In this document: positions 52,351 through 61,949 of the stretch, piece by piece
Numbering within the stretch: the stretch's first letter is position 1
Layout: every line of letters starts with the position of its first letter
From: Chrysopilus asiliformis
Taxonomy: Eukaryota > Arthropoda > Insecta > Diptera > Rhagionidae
Reading direction: 5' to 3'
DNA: 64,000 nt
Assembly (NCBI GenBank): GCA_964034945.1
Contig: OZ035960.1
Coordinates: 75,180,585-75,244,584, forward strand
Program-made: the position numbers and the translations under genes
Notes under the pieces: model-generated
What the model saw: the letters and a program-made list of their open reading frames with translations, nothing else
The model's database searches: none
Told to the model about the DNA's origin: nothing

Positions 52351-53589
52351 AGATCATGCACAACATTGGAATAAAGTAAAGTGAATTATAAGGAAAAAAA
52401 TAACAAAAACCCAAACTTAAAAATTTTCAAAATATTCATATGGCCAAAAAGTACTCCAGAGGGTTGCTAGAACCCAGTAAGGGATACCCAAGCAGAAAAA
52501 CAACTGAATTAGCAAATAATAGACGGCACTAGGTGCCGGTAAAAAGATTAGAAATGGACTGAGTAGTCCTAGACCAAAAAATGATAAAGGTTCTACCTGA
52601 AGATAAGTGATTACGTGAGTCACCCACAGTCAGTACTGATCCCTAATTAATTACTTATTACTGATCACTAATTGGGGCTTAATTGCACCCATAATTCCTA
52701 GGACTTAATTTATTGTGTTAATTACCAATAGGATTTACCCAAAAATATCCTTGATTAACTATTTTATAATCGCCATATGTTGCAGGTAAATTTTTAAGTC
52801 GGAGCAATAAAATAATGTTATTAATCTGGGTTTATAATTTCCCTTATCTAAAAATACCAATTAATTTTTTTTTATTGGTTTCTCTTAATAAGTTTTTACC
52901 AAAATAAAAAACAATTTTTAGTCCTCAAATATATTTAAAATAAATAAAACTATAATTTATAATTCAGTCAAAATCTGGTAAAAAAATAGCTCCAACCATG
53001 ATTTTAATATTGTTTACTGTATTTTCCGCGTACATTTCCGCAACATCCCATATGGTTTTTTAGGTGTCAAAATGTGTCTTCTATCAGGTAAAAAAGGTTT
53101 CAGCTTAACGTCGCTTAGCGGCCATTGTTGATTTTCAACATTTATACAATTTTTTTTATGAAAAATTATGTACTTTACAAAATATATCACAACGAAGCCC
53201 AAAATCAACATATCTGGTTTCTTTTTTCCCCATTTTAAAGCTAATTCTAATAGTTTGTAAGTTTAGGTGGAAATATAAGGAAATGGTAACTTTTTAAAGT
53301 TCATAAAAAATATTGAAAATCAATAAATCTATTTCGAGTTTTAAAAAAAAGTTTAGGTGGAAATATAAGGAAATGGTAACTTTTTAAAGTTCATAAAAAA
53401 TATTGAAAATCAATAAATCTATTTCGAGTTTTGTTTTTGGACATTTGAAGTACCAATATTTGATAAAATATCGAATAACTTCAAACGGTTCTACAGCACC
53501 TACAATCTATCGTTTTGACAAATTTAAAAGTCACATTTTTTAAATTATGTCCGCTCACAAGACCTATTGGCCGCATAGTGCCCCGTTTT
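52351..53589. other. Largely unassigned interval
   Basis: It does not match any repeat family in this window. It holds a hydrophobic minus-strand frame (52417-52623, listed separately). There is a 90 bp direct duplication at 53261-53350/53351-53433. The 53034-53058 stretch (CGTACATTTCCGCAACATCC) is copied at 54656-54680. Confidence 0.4.
52417..52623 (-). CDS. Hydrophobic ORF, possible exon
   Basis: 68 residues on the minus strand. From residue ~10 it is strongly hydrophobic (LSFFGLGLLSPFLIFLPAPS and YYLLIQLFFCLGIPYWVLAT), enough for two to three membrane spans, and ends PYEYFENF. Just upstream on that strand CTTATCTTCAG resembles a splice acceptor, so the true exon may start at VEPLSFF rather than at the Met. 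I do not recognise the family, and the Pro/Trp/Tyr content is unlike random AT-rich translation. It could be a host exon or chance. Confidence 0.25.
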   Translation of the reverse strand: MTHVITYLQVEPLSFFGLGLLSPFLIFLPAPSAVYYLLIQLFFCLGIPYWVLATLWSTFWPYEYFENF

Positions 53590-53915
53590 CCCGACAAAAA
53601 ATTATAAAAAGGACATTTGTGTTATCCTTACAGGACCTTCCGTTTCGAATTTTGAAATTCCAACGCCAGATTCGTAATCAGCGACCCTGATAACCTCATA
53701 TTGTCAATTTTTCCGGAAAAACTTGGAACAAGGATATTTGCGTTAATCTTACAAGACCTTCCGTATCGAATTTTTAAAATCTAACATAGCTAAAAATCTG
53801 CACCTGGCAGTGCGCGGATCATCAAAAACCGCATAAAAATCGGTCGAGTAGTTTTTGAGTTTATTAATCTGATATACCTACATACATACCAACATCCATT
53901 TTATTATAATATAGA
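53590..53915 (-). mobile_element. Helitron-A copy, inverted, two units
   Basis: On the minus strand: TAATAAAATGGATGTTGGTA, then CTCAAAAACTACTCGACCGA, then two diverged ~120 bp units. The 3' end is lost. Confidence 0.65.
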
Positions 53916-54218
53916 AAAAATACTTTCTTTTAATAAAAACTAGGTACAATTTTTGGAATTTTTGTTGTCCATGCGTTGTTTTTATCGAATACCATCCATA
54001 CGCTTAGGACTTTTTATAAGCTTCATTTCCATCTGGGGTATTATCAAACATGTGTTGATCGATTAATCGATTATTAATGACGATTAAATCGAAAGTCGAT
54101 TGCAGCTTGCTTGGTTTTTCCAGATTACTTTTTCAACTTTTCGGCAGAAATGGGCGGAGCCACAAACAACATAGGTTACTAATATACCGATTGTGAAATA
54201 ACAAAGGCGCTAGGAGGA
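53916..54218. other. Unassigned interval upstream of the Helitron gene
   Basis: AT-rich; a cluster of ATCGATTAATCGATTATTAA (54058-54078) is a perfect-looking palindromic motif. This may be the 5' region of the autonomous Helitron. Its terminal TC end was not found. Confidence 0.3.
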
Positions 54219-54257
54219 TATAAATACTAGAGAACCAAGGAGTAATAAATCAGTTGT
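54219..54257 (+). promoter_or_regulatory. Candidate TATA + initiator core promoter
   Basis: TATAAATA at 54219-54226 and TCAGTT at 54250-54255, the insect initiator consensus TCAGTY. The presumed +1 A at 54252 lies 33 bases after the first T, a normal TATA-to-start distance. It is ~315 bp upstream of the first ATG of the Helitron protein, so it would give a 5' leader. Confidence 0.5.
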
Positions 54258-55017
54258 TAAAAGTCAGTCGACTAGGTTACAACAAAAAGTAGAAAATTGT
54301 GAAAGTGATTTTTGAAGGTGAAAGAAATTACCTGTAAAAATTGTAGAAGTGAGAAAAGTAACATTGAGCACGGAGAAAAGCAGACAAATAAAAAAAAAAT
54401 GGTTATTGTGAGGAAGTGAATAAGAGTAAAAGCAGAAATTGGAACATCAAGGAAATCAGAAAATCAAAGGAAAAAGTAAATAATAAAGATTTTAGTTTTT
54501 CATGACAATTAAGGCATCGTCAACGAACATTAAGCACTGGAAATTAAGTACCGGAAATTATTTGAAATGCCATTCAAAAAATCAAACATTGGAAGATCAA
54601 CCAGACATACGCGGCAATCGTCAGCCAATAGATCTGCTGAAACATCTGAAGAGCGTACATTTCCGCAACATCCCATAGCGAGACACACGCCAAGAAACTG
54701 AGCGGATCAGAGCCTCTACTTCAAGAGCTGCTCAAACATCAGAAGAGCGAGACGCACGTCGGGAAACTGACCGGATCAGAGCCTCTACTTCAAGAGCTGC
54801 TGAAACATCTGAAAAGCAAGACGCACGCCAAGAAACTGAGCGGATCAGAGCCTCTACTTCAAGAGCTGCTGAAACATCTGAAGAGCGGGACGCGCGCCGG
54901 GAAACTGAACGCTCACGGCGCAGTCAATCAAGAACGAGAATCGATCTCAAGAAAGCGGCGTTCAATTACGATAAAGACTACGATTACAGTAGTAATCGCC
55001 ATGTTGTCATTGGTAAA

Positions 55018-56862
55018 ATGACTAATTTGTGCTCTCATTGTGGCGCTAAGAAATTTCAAAGAGAAACGCCTGGCATGTGTTGCTCCAATGGCAAAGTCAA
55101 TTTGCCACCACTGGCTGAGCCACCAGAACCACTTTCAACTTATTTGGCTGGAGCTAATCGGGAGTCCAAACATTTTCTACAACATATTCGGAACTACAAC
55201 TCGTTTGGAGCGACGAATATTGTGAAATATGGTAATTTCATGCCTACATTCAAAGTCCAAGGACAAGTGTATCATCAGATTGGTTCACTTCTTCCTGCGC
55301 CCGAAGAAGATGCACAGTTTTTGCAAATATATTTCATGGACAATGTCGAGGAAGAGATTGATCGACGATGTGCATTTAGTGTAACAACAGATCGGAAAAT
55401 TATTGCTGAATTGCGAGCATTATTCCACGAGCACAACTGTTTGGTCCGAGATTTCAAATCCGCATTAGAAAATTTAAGGGCAGATGACTTTAAAGTCATT
55501 ATTAGGGCAGATAAAACGCCGTTGAATGAGCATGAAAGACGCTTCAATGCTCCAACGGTCCCTGAAGTAGCAGCTGTAATTGTCGGAACAGAGATTAACC
55601 GGCGAGATATTGTTATAAGCAGACGAGATCAAACCAAGCAACGTGTTGCTGAAACACACCGATCGTACGATGCACTTCAATATCCAATACTGTTTCCGCG
55701 TGGAGTAGACGGATATCATCTCGAATTGTATCAAACCCATCCCGTCACAGGTGCTACGACAACGAAAAAAATCAGTTGTATGGATTTTTATGCATATCGC
55801 ATCATGATTCGAGCACAACAATCTAACCACATCCTGAAGTGTCGTCAACTTTTCCAACAATTCATCGTTGATATGTACGCTAAAGTCGAAAGCGAACGAC
55901 TGAATTACATTCGTTACAATCAATCGAAACTTCGAGTCGAACAGTATATTCATTTACGAGATGCTATTGCGAATGATGGAACAGTTACTGACATTGGACA
56001 AAAGGTTATACTTCCGGCTTCGTATACTGGAAGTCCAAGACACATGCACGAATATGCTCAGGATGCTCTGACATATGTTCGCAAGTATGGACGTCCAGAT
56101 CTTTTCATCACGTTCACATGCAATCCATCTTGGACCGAAATCAAAGATTTACTTCTGCCTGGCCAGCAACCATCCCATCGGCATGACCTCACAGCGAGAG
56201 TTTTCAAACAAAAATTGATACATTTTATCGATCTCATCACTAACAGCCATATATACGGAGAAACTCGCTGCTGGATGTATTCGATTGAATGGCAGAAAAG
56301 AGGTTTACCACATGCCCATATCTTAATTTGGTTGGTTGAAAAAATTCTTCCTACTCAAATTGACGATATCATTACTGCTGAGCTGCCCGATCCGGAAGAA
56401 GATCCAGAATTATTTAAAATCGTGAAAAAACATATGATTCACGGACCATGTGGACCACACAACCCTCATTCACCATGCATGAAAGATGGAAAATGCACCA
56501 AAAATTATCCACGTCAGATGCTCCAAGAAACGCAAACTGGTGGCGATGGTTATCCGCTGTACAGACGACGAAAACCAGATAATGGGGGACACACAGCAAC
56601 TATAAAAATCAATAACGTTGATTTTGAAATTGATAATCAATGGATTGTGCCATACTCTCCTATTCTTTCCAAATCATTCAATGCGCATATTAACGTGGAG
56701 GCCTGCAATTCGGTTAAATCTATTAAATACATATGTAAATATGTTAATAAAGGCAGCGATATGGCAGTTTTCGGACTTGCGAATCCCAACGCACCCGTGA
56801 ATGAAGTCGAACAATTTCAAATGGGACGTTATATTAGCAGTAAGCTGTATGGAGAATCCTAG
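55018..56862 (+). pseudogene. Helitron Rep (Helitron_like_N, HUH) segment
   Basis: 614-residue open stretch; the ATG at 55018 is internal to the true protein. RKYGRPDLFITFTCNPSW (~residue 352) and WMYSIEWQKRGLPHAHILIW (~419-438) form the core of the HUH nuclease, with both metal-binding histidines. YICKYVNKG supplies two tyrosines (~571-575) for strand cleavage and joining. It ends at a stop created by the frameshift near 56843, not at the natural end. Confidence 0.9.
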
Positions 56863-56912
56863 GTTTCGACATTCATGAACGTTTTCCTGCTGTCATCCAT
56901 CTCAGTGTTCAC

Positions 56913-58925
56913 TTGGAAAACGGTCAACGAGTCTACTTCACGGAAGAGAATGCACCCCAGAGAGCTGCAGATCCACCAAACACAACATTGACCGCTTTTT
57001 TCCAATTGTGTGCAACTGACGAGTTCGCAAAAACGTTGCTATATCACGAAGTTCCCAACTATTACACTTGGAATCAATCGACGAAGATATTTTGCAGAAG
57101 AAAACGAGGCGCCAGGCATTCTTCGATAGCTGGCATATTTTCTACTGCCACATTGGGACGAGTATATACTGTTCATCCAAATAATGCTGAATGCTACTAT
57201 TTGCGAATGCTGCTTCACGTGGTCAAAGGACCAACATCGTTTCAAGCAATCAAAACCATTGATGGTCAAGTGTGTCAGACATACAGAGAAGCATTTTTCA
57301 AACTTGGTTTGCTTGAAAATGATCAACATTGGGACAATACATTGACAGAAGCATCTGAAACACGTAATGCTCATCAAATACGAACTCTGTTCTCCATAAT
57401 TTTGACAACCTGTGCGCCTTCTGGTCCCAAAGATCTATGGGAAAAACACAAAGAGAGTATGAGCGAAGACATACTTCTCCGAGCACGCAGAAACAACCCC
57501 GGTCTGGATGTACAGTATTCGGAAGACATTTTCAATGAAGCACTGATATCACTTGAGGATATGTGTATGTCGATTAACAACAAAATCCTCAATCAGCTTG
57601 GACTATTTTCACCGGTACGTGACAGAAACGATGTTGTCGATAGAGACGTATTGCGAGAAAAACAATATGACGTCGATGCGCTACAGGTTTATGTTGAGGC
57701 TCAGAAAATGCGCTTAACAAACGATCAACGACTCGCGTACGACACAGTTATGGATCATGTACGAGGCGGAAATGGTGGACTTCTTTTTCTTGATGCACCA
57801 GGAGGCACAGGAAAAACATTTCTTCTCAATTTGATACTCGCCGAAATTCGAATGAAGCATGAGATTGCTCTGGCTGTGGCATCATCTGGGATTGCAGCAA
57901 CGCTACTTGATGGAGGACGCACGGCGCATTCGGCTCTCAAGCTACCATTGAATTTAAATCTAGCTGCAGATCCTGTTTGCAACATTGGAAAAACATCTGG
58001 GATGGCAACTGTATTGAAAACATGCCAAATCATTATTTGGGATGAATGTACCATGGCCCATAAAAAAGGGCTTGAAGCACTTGATCGTACTCTGCGAGAT
58101 TTTCGAAGCGATCAACGTCAAATGGGCGGAGCTCTGATATTGCTCGCCGGTGATGTCGGTCAAACTTTGCCCGTCATTCCAAGATCAACTCCAGCAGACG
58201 AGCTGAACGCATGTCTGAAGAATTCGGCTCTCTGGCGACATGTGAAGAAAATTACACTGTCGACCAATATGCGTGTGCATTTATTTGGAGATGTTTCTGC
58301 AAAAACATTTGCCAAGCAACTTTTGGATATGGGCGACGGCAAACTTCCAGTTATTCCTGAAACAAAGGAGATATCGTTCCCACTGAACTTCTGTCAACTT
58401 CAGTCATCAATTGAAGATCTTGAAAATAAGGTTTTCCCGAACATCACCAACAATTTCAGGAATCACGATTGGCTATGCGAGCGAGCTATCTTAGCTCCAA
58501 AGAATGATGACGTCAATCGAATTAATAATAACATTCAATTAAAAATTTCTGGTACGGTTACGAAGTACAAATCCATTGACACAGTTACAGAAGAGGATCA
58601 AGCTGTTAATTATCCAGTAGAATTTCTCAATTCATTGGAGCCTGCTGGAATGCCACCGCACATATTGACATTGAAAGTTGGCTCACCAATTATGCTCCTT
58701 CGGAATCTCAACACACCAAAGTTGTGCAACGGAACTAGACTTTCCGTTAAAAAACTGATGCCGAATGTAATTGAAGCAACAATTATTAACGGCAAATGTA
58801 AAGGAGAAGATGTGCTGATTCCGCGCATTCCAATGATTCCCACTGATTTGCCCTTCTCATTTAAACGACTACAGTTTCCTGTGCGTCTTGCTTTCGCGAT
58901 GACAATCAACAAAGCTCAAGGGTAG
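56913..58925 (+). pseudogene. Helitron SF1 (Pif1-like) helicase segment
   Basis: 670-residue open stretch in a second frame. The coding sense actually extends back to ~56844 (AVWRILGFDIHERFPAVIHL). Walker A LDAPGGTGKTFLLN is at residue ~292 and Walker B IIWDECTM at ~374. The GDVGQTLPVI motif, LSTNMRV, KVGSPIMLLRNLN and FAMTINKAQG follow. The terminal TAG replaces Gln of the conserved KAQGQS motif, and another ~54 codons of matching sequence follow to TAG at 59085. Confidence 0.92.
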
Positions 58926-59087
58926 TCACTGCGCGTTGCCGGATTAAATTTAGAAAAACCATGTTTTTCGCATGGTCAACTATATGTTGCTTGCTCCAGA
59001 GTAGGAACTCCAAAAACTCTGTACATCTATGCACCAAATCAGAAAACCAAAAATATTGTTTATCCCCTCGCGTTACGCTGACTGTTA

Positions 59088-59345
59088 GCATTAGTTTAAA
59101 TTATTTTAAGTTTGTACAATTATATAGCGTCTGGAATAGTCAAAAATATTTTTAATTCAAGTTAATTATTTAAAAAAATGTATATACATAGTTCATCATC
59201 AATTTATACCAATAAAAATAATAGATTCTCATCTGGCTCTTTCATTCTCCCACATTTTCCTACAACGAATTATAGATTCTAGATTACATACAAATCATTC
59301 ATGTTTATTTTTACATCGGTAAATAAATATACACAGGCAGGACAA
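59088..59345. other. 3' flank of the Helitron gene
   Basis: AT-rich; no hairpin-CTRR end could be pinned. TATAGATTCTAGATTAC at 59271-59287 contains CTAG but no clear preceding stem. Confidence 0.3.
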
Positions 59346-59623
59346 TCTATCTATACATATAAAAATGGATGTTTGTTTGTCTGTCTGTCTGTCCGTTTGA
59401 GATTACAAAACTCAAAAACTACTGGACCGATTTTGACGTGGTTTTTTGCAAAATGATCTGCGTTACCAGGAGTAGGTTTTTAGCTATGTTAGATCTTAAA
59501 ATGTGGAACGGAAGGTCCTGTAAGGATAACATTTTTTGCCAAAACAATTTAAGTTATTTATGGGTTTTTGGCATTCTAAAATTTATACAAAAAACTTTTA
59601 GCTGCAAACGTAGGGTCTGCTAG
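59346..59623 (+). mobile_element. Helitron-A, minimal 278 bp copy
   Basis: 5' TCTATCTATACATATAAAAA and 3' GTAGGGTCTGCTAG before T. It lacks the internal ~120 bp array except for one partial unit. It shows that both termini can sit on a very short element. It lies ~260 bp after the autonomous gene, but that proximity may be chance. Confidence 0.8.
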
Positions 59624-60272
59624 TATATAAAAAAATGGGATTTGATACAAAAGCGCGAATTTGTAATTAGTAGACATTTTTTATTAAAATCAAACGTGTT
59701 TGTTCTGAGTATTTGTTACTAGCTTGCATAACTGTAAAAATACAAACAAATTTGAAATTATACCATAAATAGAGGCTTCGCCCCTGGACCAACCCAGAGT
59801 TGTATAGTTACGTGGCCTTCGGCTTAGAGTCTGACTTTTCAAAGGATGGGGTAAATATTAATAATACGAAAATATTTCAAAAGGTTAACCTCTGATGGTG
59901 AAAACCATATCCAAACCCGTTCAAAATTTAAAGATGTCAGATGAAGGGTTTACATAGGGAGTAGATGTTAGTAAGCCAAAATACTCCTGAGAGCCAGACT
60001 CTCTACTGGTGAAAATCGGTACCCAATCCTTTCAGAATTGCAGGAGATAGAAAGAGAATTAAACTTTTGAAAAACTTTATTCCTATTCGGAATTTTCTTC
60101 GTTCACCTCATCAGATTAAAGTCTGGAACGAGGATAAAACTCTTTTAATAAAAACGAAATATTACTCATTCTCTCTACAAACAAAATATTTCTCGTTCTT
60201 TCTAAAAACAAAATATTTCTTATTCTCAACAGATATTGAGGAAAATTTGAAAAATATTGGTAATTCTCGCAA
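59624..60272. other. Non-coding interval with Helitron-like scraps
   Basis: AATAGAGGCTTCGCCCCTGG (59768-59787) resembles a Helitron-B-type terminal hairpin (GAGGC-TTC-GCCCC). 59890-60060 resembles 6330-6440 (CTGGTGAAAATCGG-type phrases). A 30 bp A/T tandem (AAAACGAAATATT / ACAAAATATTTCT) runs at 60150-60225. No gene. Confidence 0.4.
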
Positions 60273-60578
60273 TCTATATAAAAAATGGATGTTTGTCTGT
60301 CTGTCTGTTTGAGATTACAAAACTCAAAAACTACCAGTTGCCAGGAGCAGGTTTTTAGCTATGTTAGATTTTCAAAATTCGAAACAGAAAGTCCTATAAG
60401 GATAACGAAAATATCTTTTTTCCCTTGGCATTATGGAGTTTTTAGGGTCGTTGATCACGAATCCGGTATGAGATTTTCAAAATTCGAAACGAAAAGTCCT
60501 ATAAGGAAAATATCCTTTTTCCCATTTTTTTCCCAGAAAAATTGGCATTATTTTTTTCCCAGAAAAATTGGGTCGCTG
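60273..60578 (+). mobile_element. Helitron-A cut by a Gypsy LTR
   Basis: 5' TCTATATAAAAAATGGATG, GTCT microsatellite, two units; the second ends at GGGTCGCTG where the Gypsy LTR begins. Confidence 0.7.
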
Positions 60579-60839
60579 TGATACCAGGTAGATAATCTTC
60601 CAGAAAAAAAAGAACCGTCTCCTCGAGTTATCAATTTATTACAAACAAAATTAACAGCAAACTGGCTTCTATTAAAAAAAAAACAATGGTCCTTTTGGCT
60701 CTGGTGCTCTCACTCAACTGAACGCCTGACTCCTCGTTAAAAGGCTTCTTCTGGACCGCGTCCGTTCTCTCGGCTTCCCGTTTCAGTCCTCAATAGAAGT
60801 GAAATGATTTTTAACCGTAAAATTTTAACCGTAACATCA
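60579..60839 (-). repeat. Gypsy 3' LTR (probable)
   Basis: 261 bp beginning TGATACC and ending GTAACATCA on the plus strand, i.e. TGAT...ATCA on either strand. On the minus strand it starts TGATGTTACGG, preceded by a purine-rich GGTTGAAGG that could be the polypurine tract. It lies 3' of the Gypsy pol frame on the minus strand. The second LTR would be outside the window, so this is not verified. Confidence 0.55.
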
Positions 60840-61949
60840 CCTTCAACCTAACAAAAGAAAAAAAACGTGAAAAAAAAAAATATATATTTAAGTTCATTAA
60901 ACGTCCAAACGAAGCTACCTTGAAAAGGAAAGAACTCATTGAAGATGATTACTTTCAACGCATAAGCGGTTTTCAATCTTCAAAATCACAGTCTTCTCGA
61001 CGTTTCCGCGCCTCACCTTTTAATATAGTACGATAAAATAACCAAATGGTTTTGGGTGCAGACGAAGTAGAACTCTCGTAATATGGATTGGAAGTTTCAA
61101 AAATTTCTATCAATTTATGAATTACTAAGGTGATATAGAATTTATTGTGTGGTCCTAAATAGGATTCAAAATGAGGACAGATAGATTCACACCTAGAAAT
61201 TCTAAAATATTGATTAAGATTTAAGAGCGACAATAGCGAACCGGAGAAATATTAAATTTTTCGCATTTGAGGTTTTTAGGAACTTCTCTTTGTCGAATTT
61301 AGGCCAAAGTGTATGTGGTTCAAATATTGTCTTTTTAGACCTCTCAATTTGAGTTCAAATTACTAATATCATGTAACAACGTTTTTTTTTTTTTTTTTTT
61401 TTTTAATAATAATCCAGTATTTTACAGAATCAGTAAGAAAACACATGGAAACAGAAACACGAAATACAAACATATACCTTGAATACATCAACAGCCTAAT
61501 AAATTGGTAGGCAAGTGAAAAATCCGAAAGAGCACCCTAGACCACCAACTAATATAGAAATTAGTTAAGAAAAAGTGGTCTCTTCTCAGGTTTTACCACA
61601 TAATATAATTTTCTTAGAACTTCCGGGCACACTTTTCCTCCAGGTTGGCTGCTATTCTTTACATAAACAATTAAACATTACCACTGAGACAAAACCAAAG
61701 GCGGGAACTGATCCTTCTGGTTGGAATTGGTGCATTTAGTAGCAGTTATGGTATGATTGCATCTAATTCGAGTAATACACTTACTTAGAGCACATACATA
61801 TTCCGACCCTTATTCTCAGAGGTTGTAAATTTAAAACCTAAATGATAATTTAATATTAAATAAATAACTGCCTTAGAGCGGAACTAATAAACATCCGAAA
61901 AATGGTACACCCGTATACTTGACCAAAACAGCGTAAATTTAACGTCCCC
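60840..61949 (-). other. Gypsy 3' region, no recognised gene
   Basis: Between pol and the LTR. A minus-strand frame of 86 residues (61233-60973, MSLLNLNQYFRISRCE...) has no recognisable domain and could be a remnant of a third ORF. A T run of ~22 bases at 61382-61404. No envelope-like features (signal peptide, furin site, membrane span) are visible. Confidence 0.4.

Larger units (their letters stand above)
54567..59087 (+). pseudogene. Autonomous Helitron Rep-helicase gene, three lesions
   Basis: The product would be a ~1500-residue rolling-circle transposase. Start MPFKKSNIGRSTRHTRQS at 54567. A ~26-residue charged repeat (RASTSRAAETSEERDARRET) follows, about four times. Then CSHCGAKKF zinc motif, HUH nuclease GLPHAHILIW (~56301), two-tyrosine YICKYVNKG (~56728), and Pif1-type helicase: GGTGKT (57802), IIWDECTM, GDVGQTLPVI, ending MTINKAQG. 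Lesions: a 25 bp insertion near 54659-54683 shifts the frame; a small deletion near 56843 shifts it again (ISSK.. then AVWRILGFDIHER); CAG to TAG at 58922 stops it before SLRVAGLNLEKPCFSHGQLY. No endonuclease domain, so canonical Helitron rather than Helentron. Confidence 0.92.

Noticed and set aside
57039..58912. Several minus-strand ORFs of 60-112 residues
   Set aside because: Shadows of the Helitron helicase reading frame.
59346..59623. That the minimal Helitron-A is the 3' terminus of the autonomous Helitron
   Set aside because: It has its own 5'-TC end and microsatellite, so it is more simply a separate insertion.
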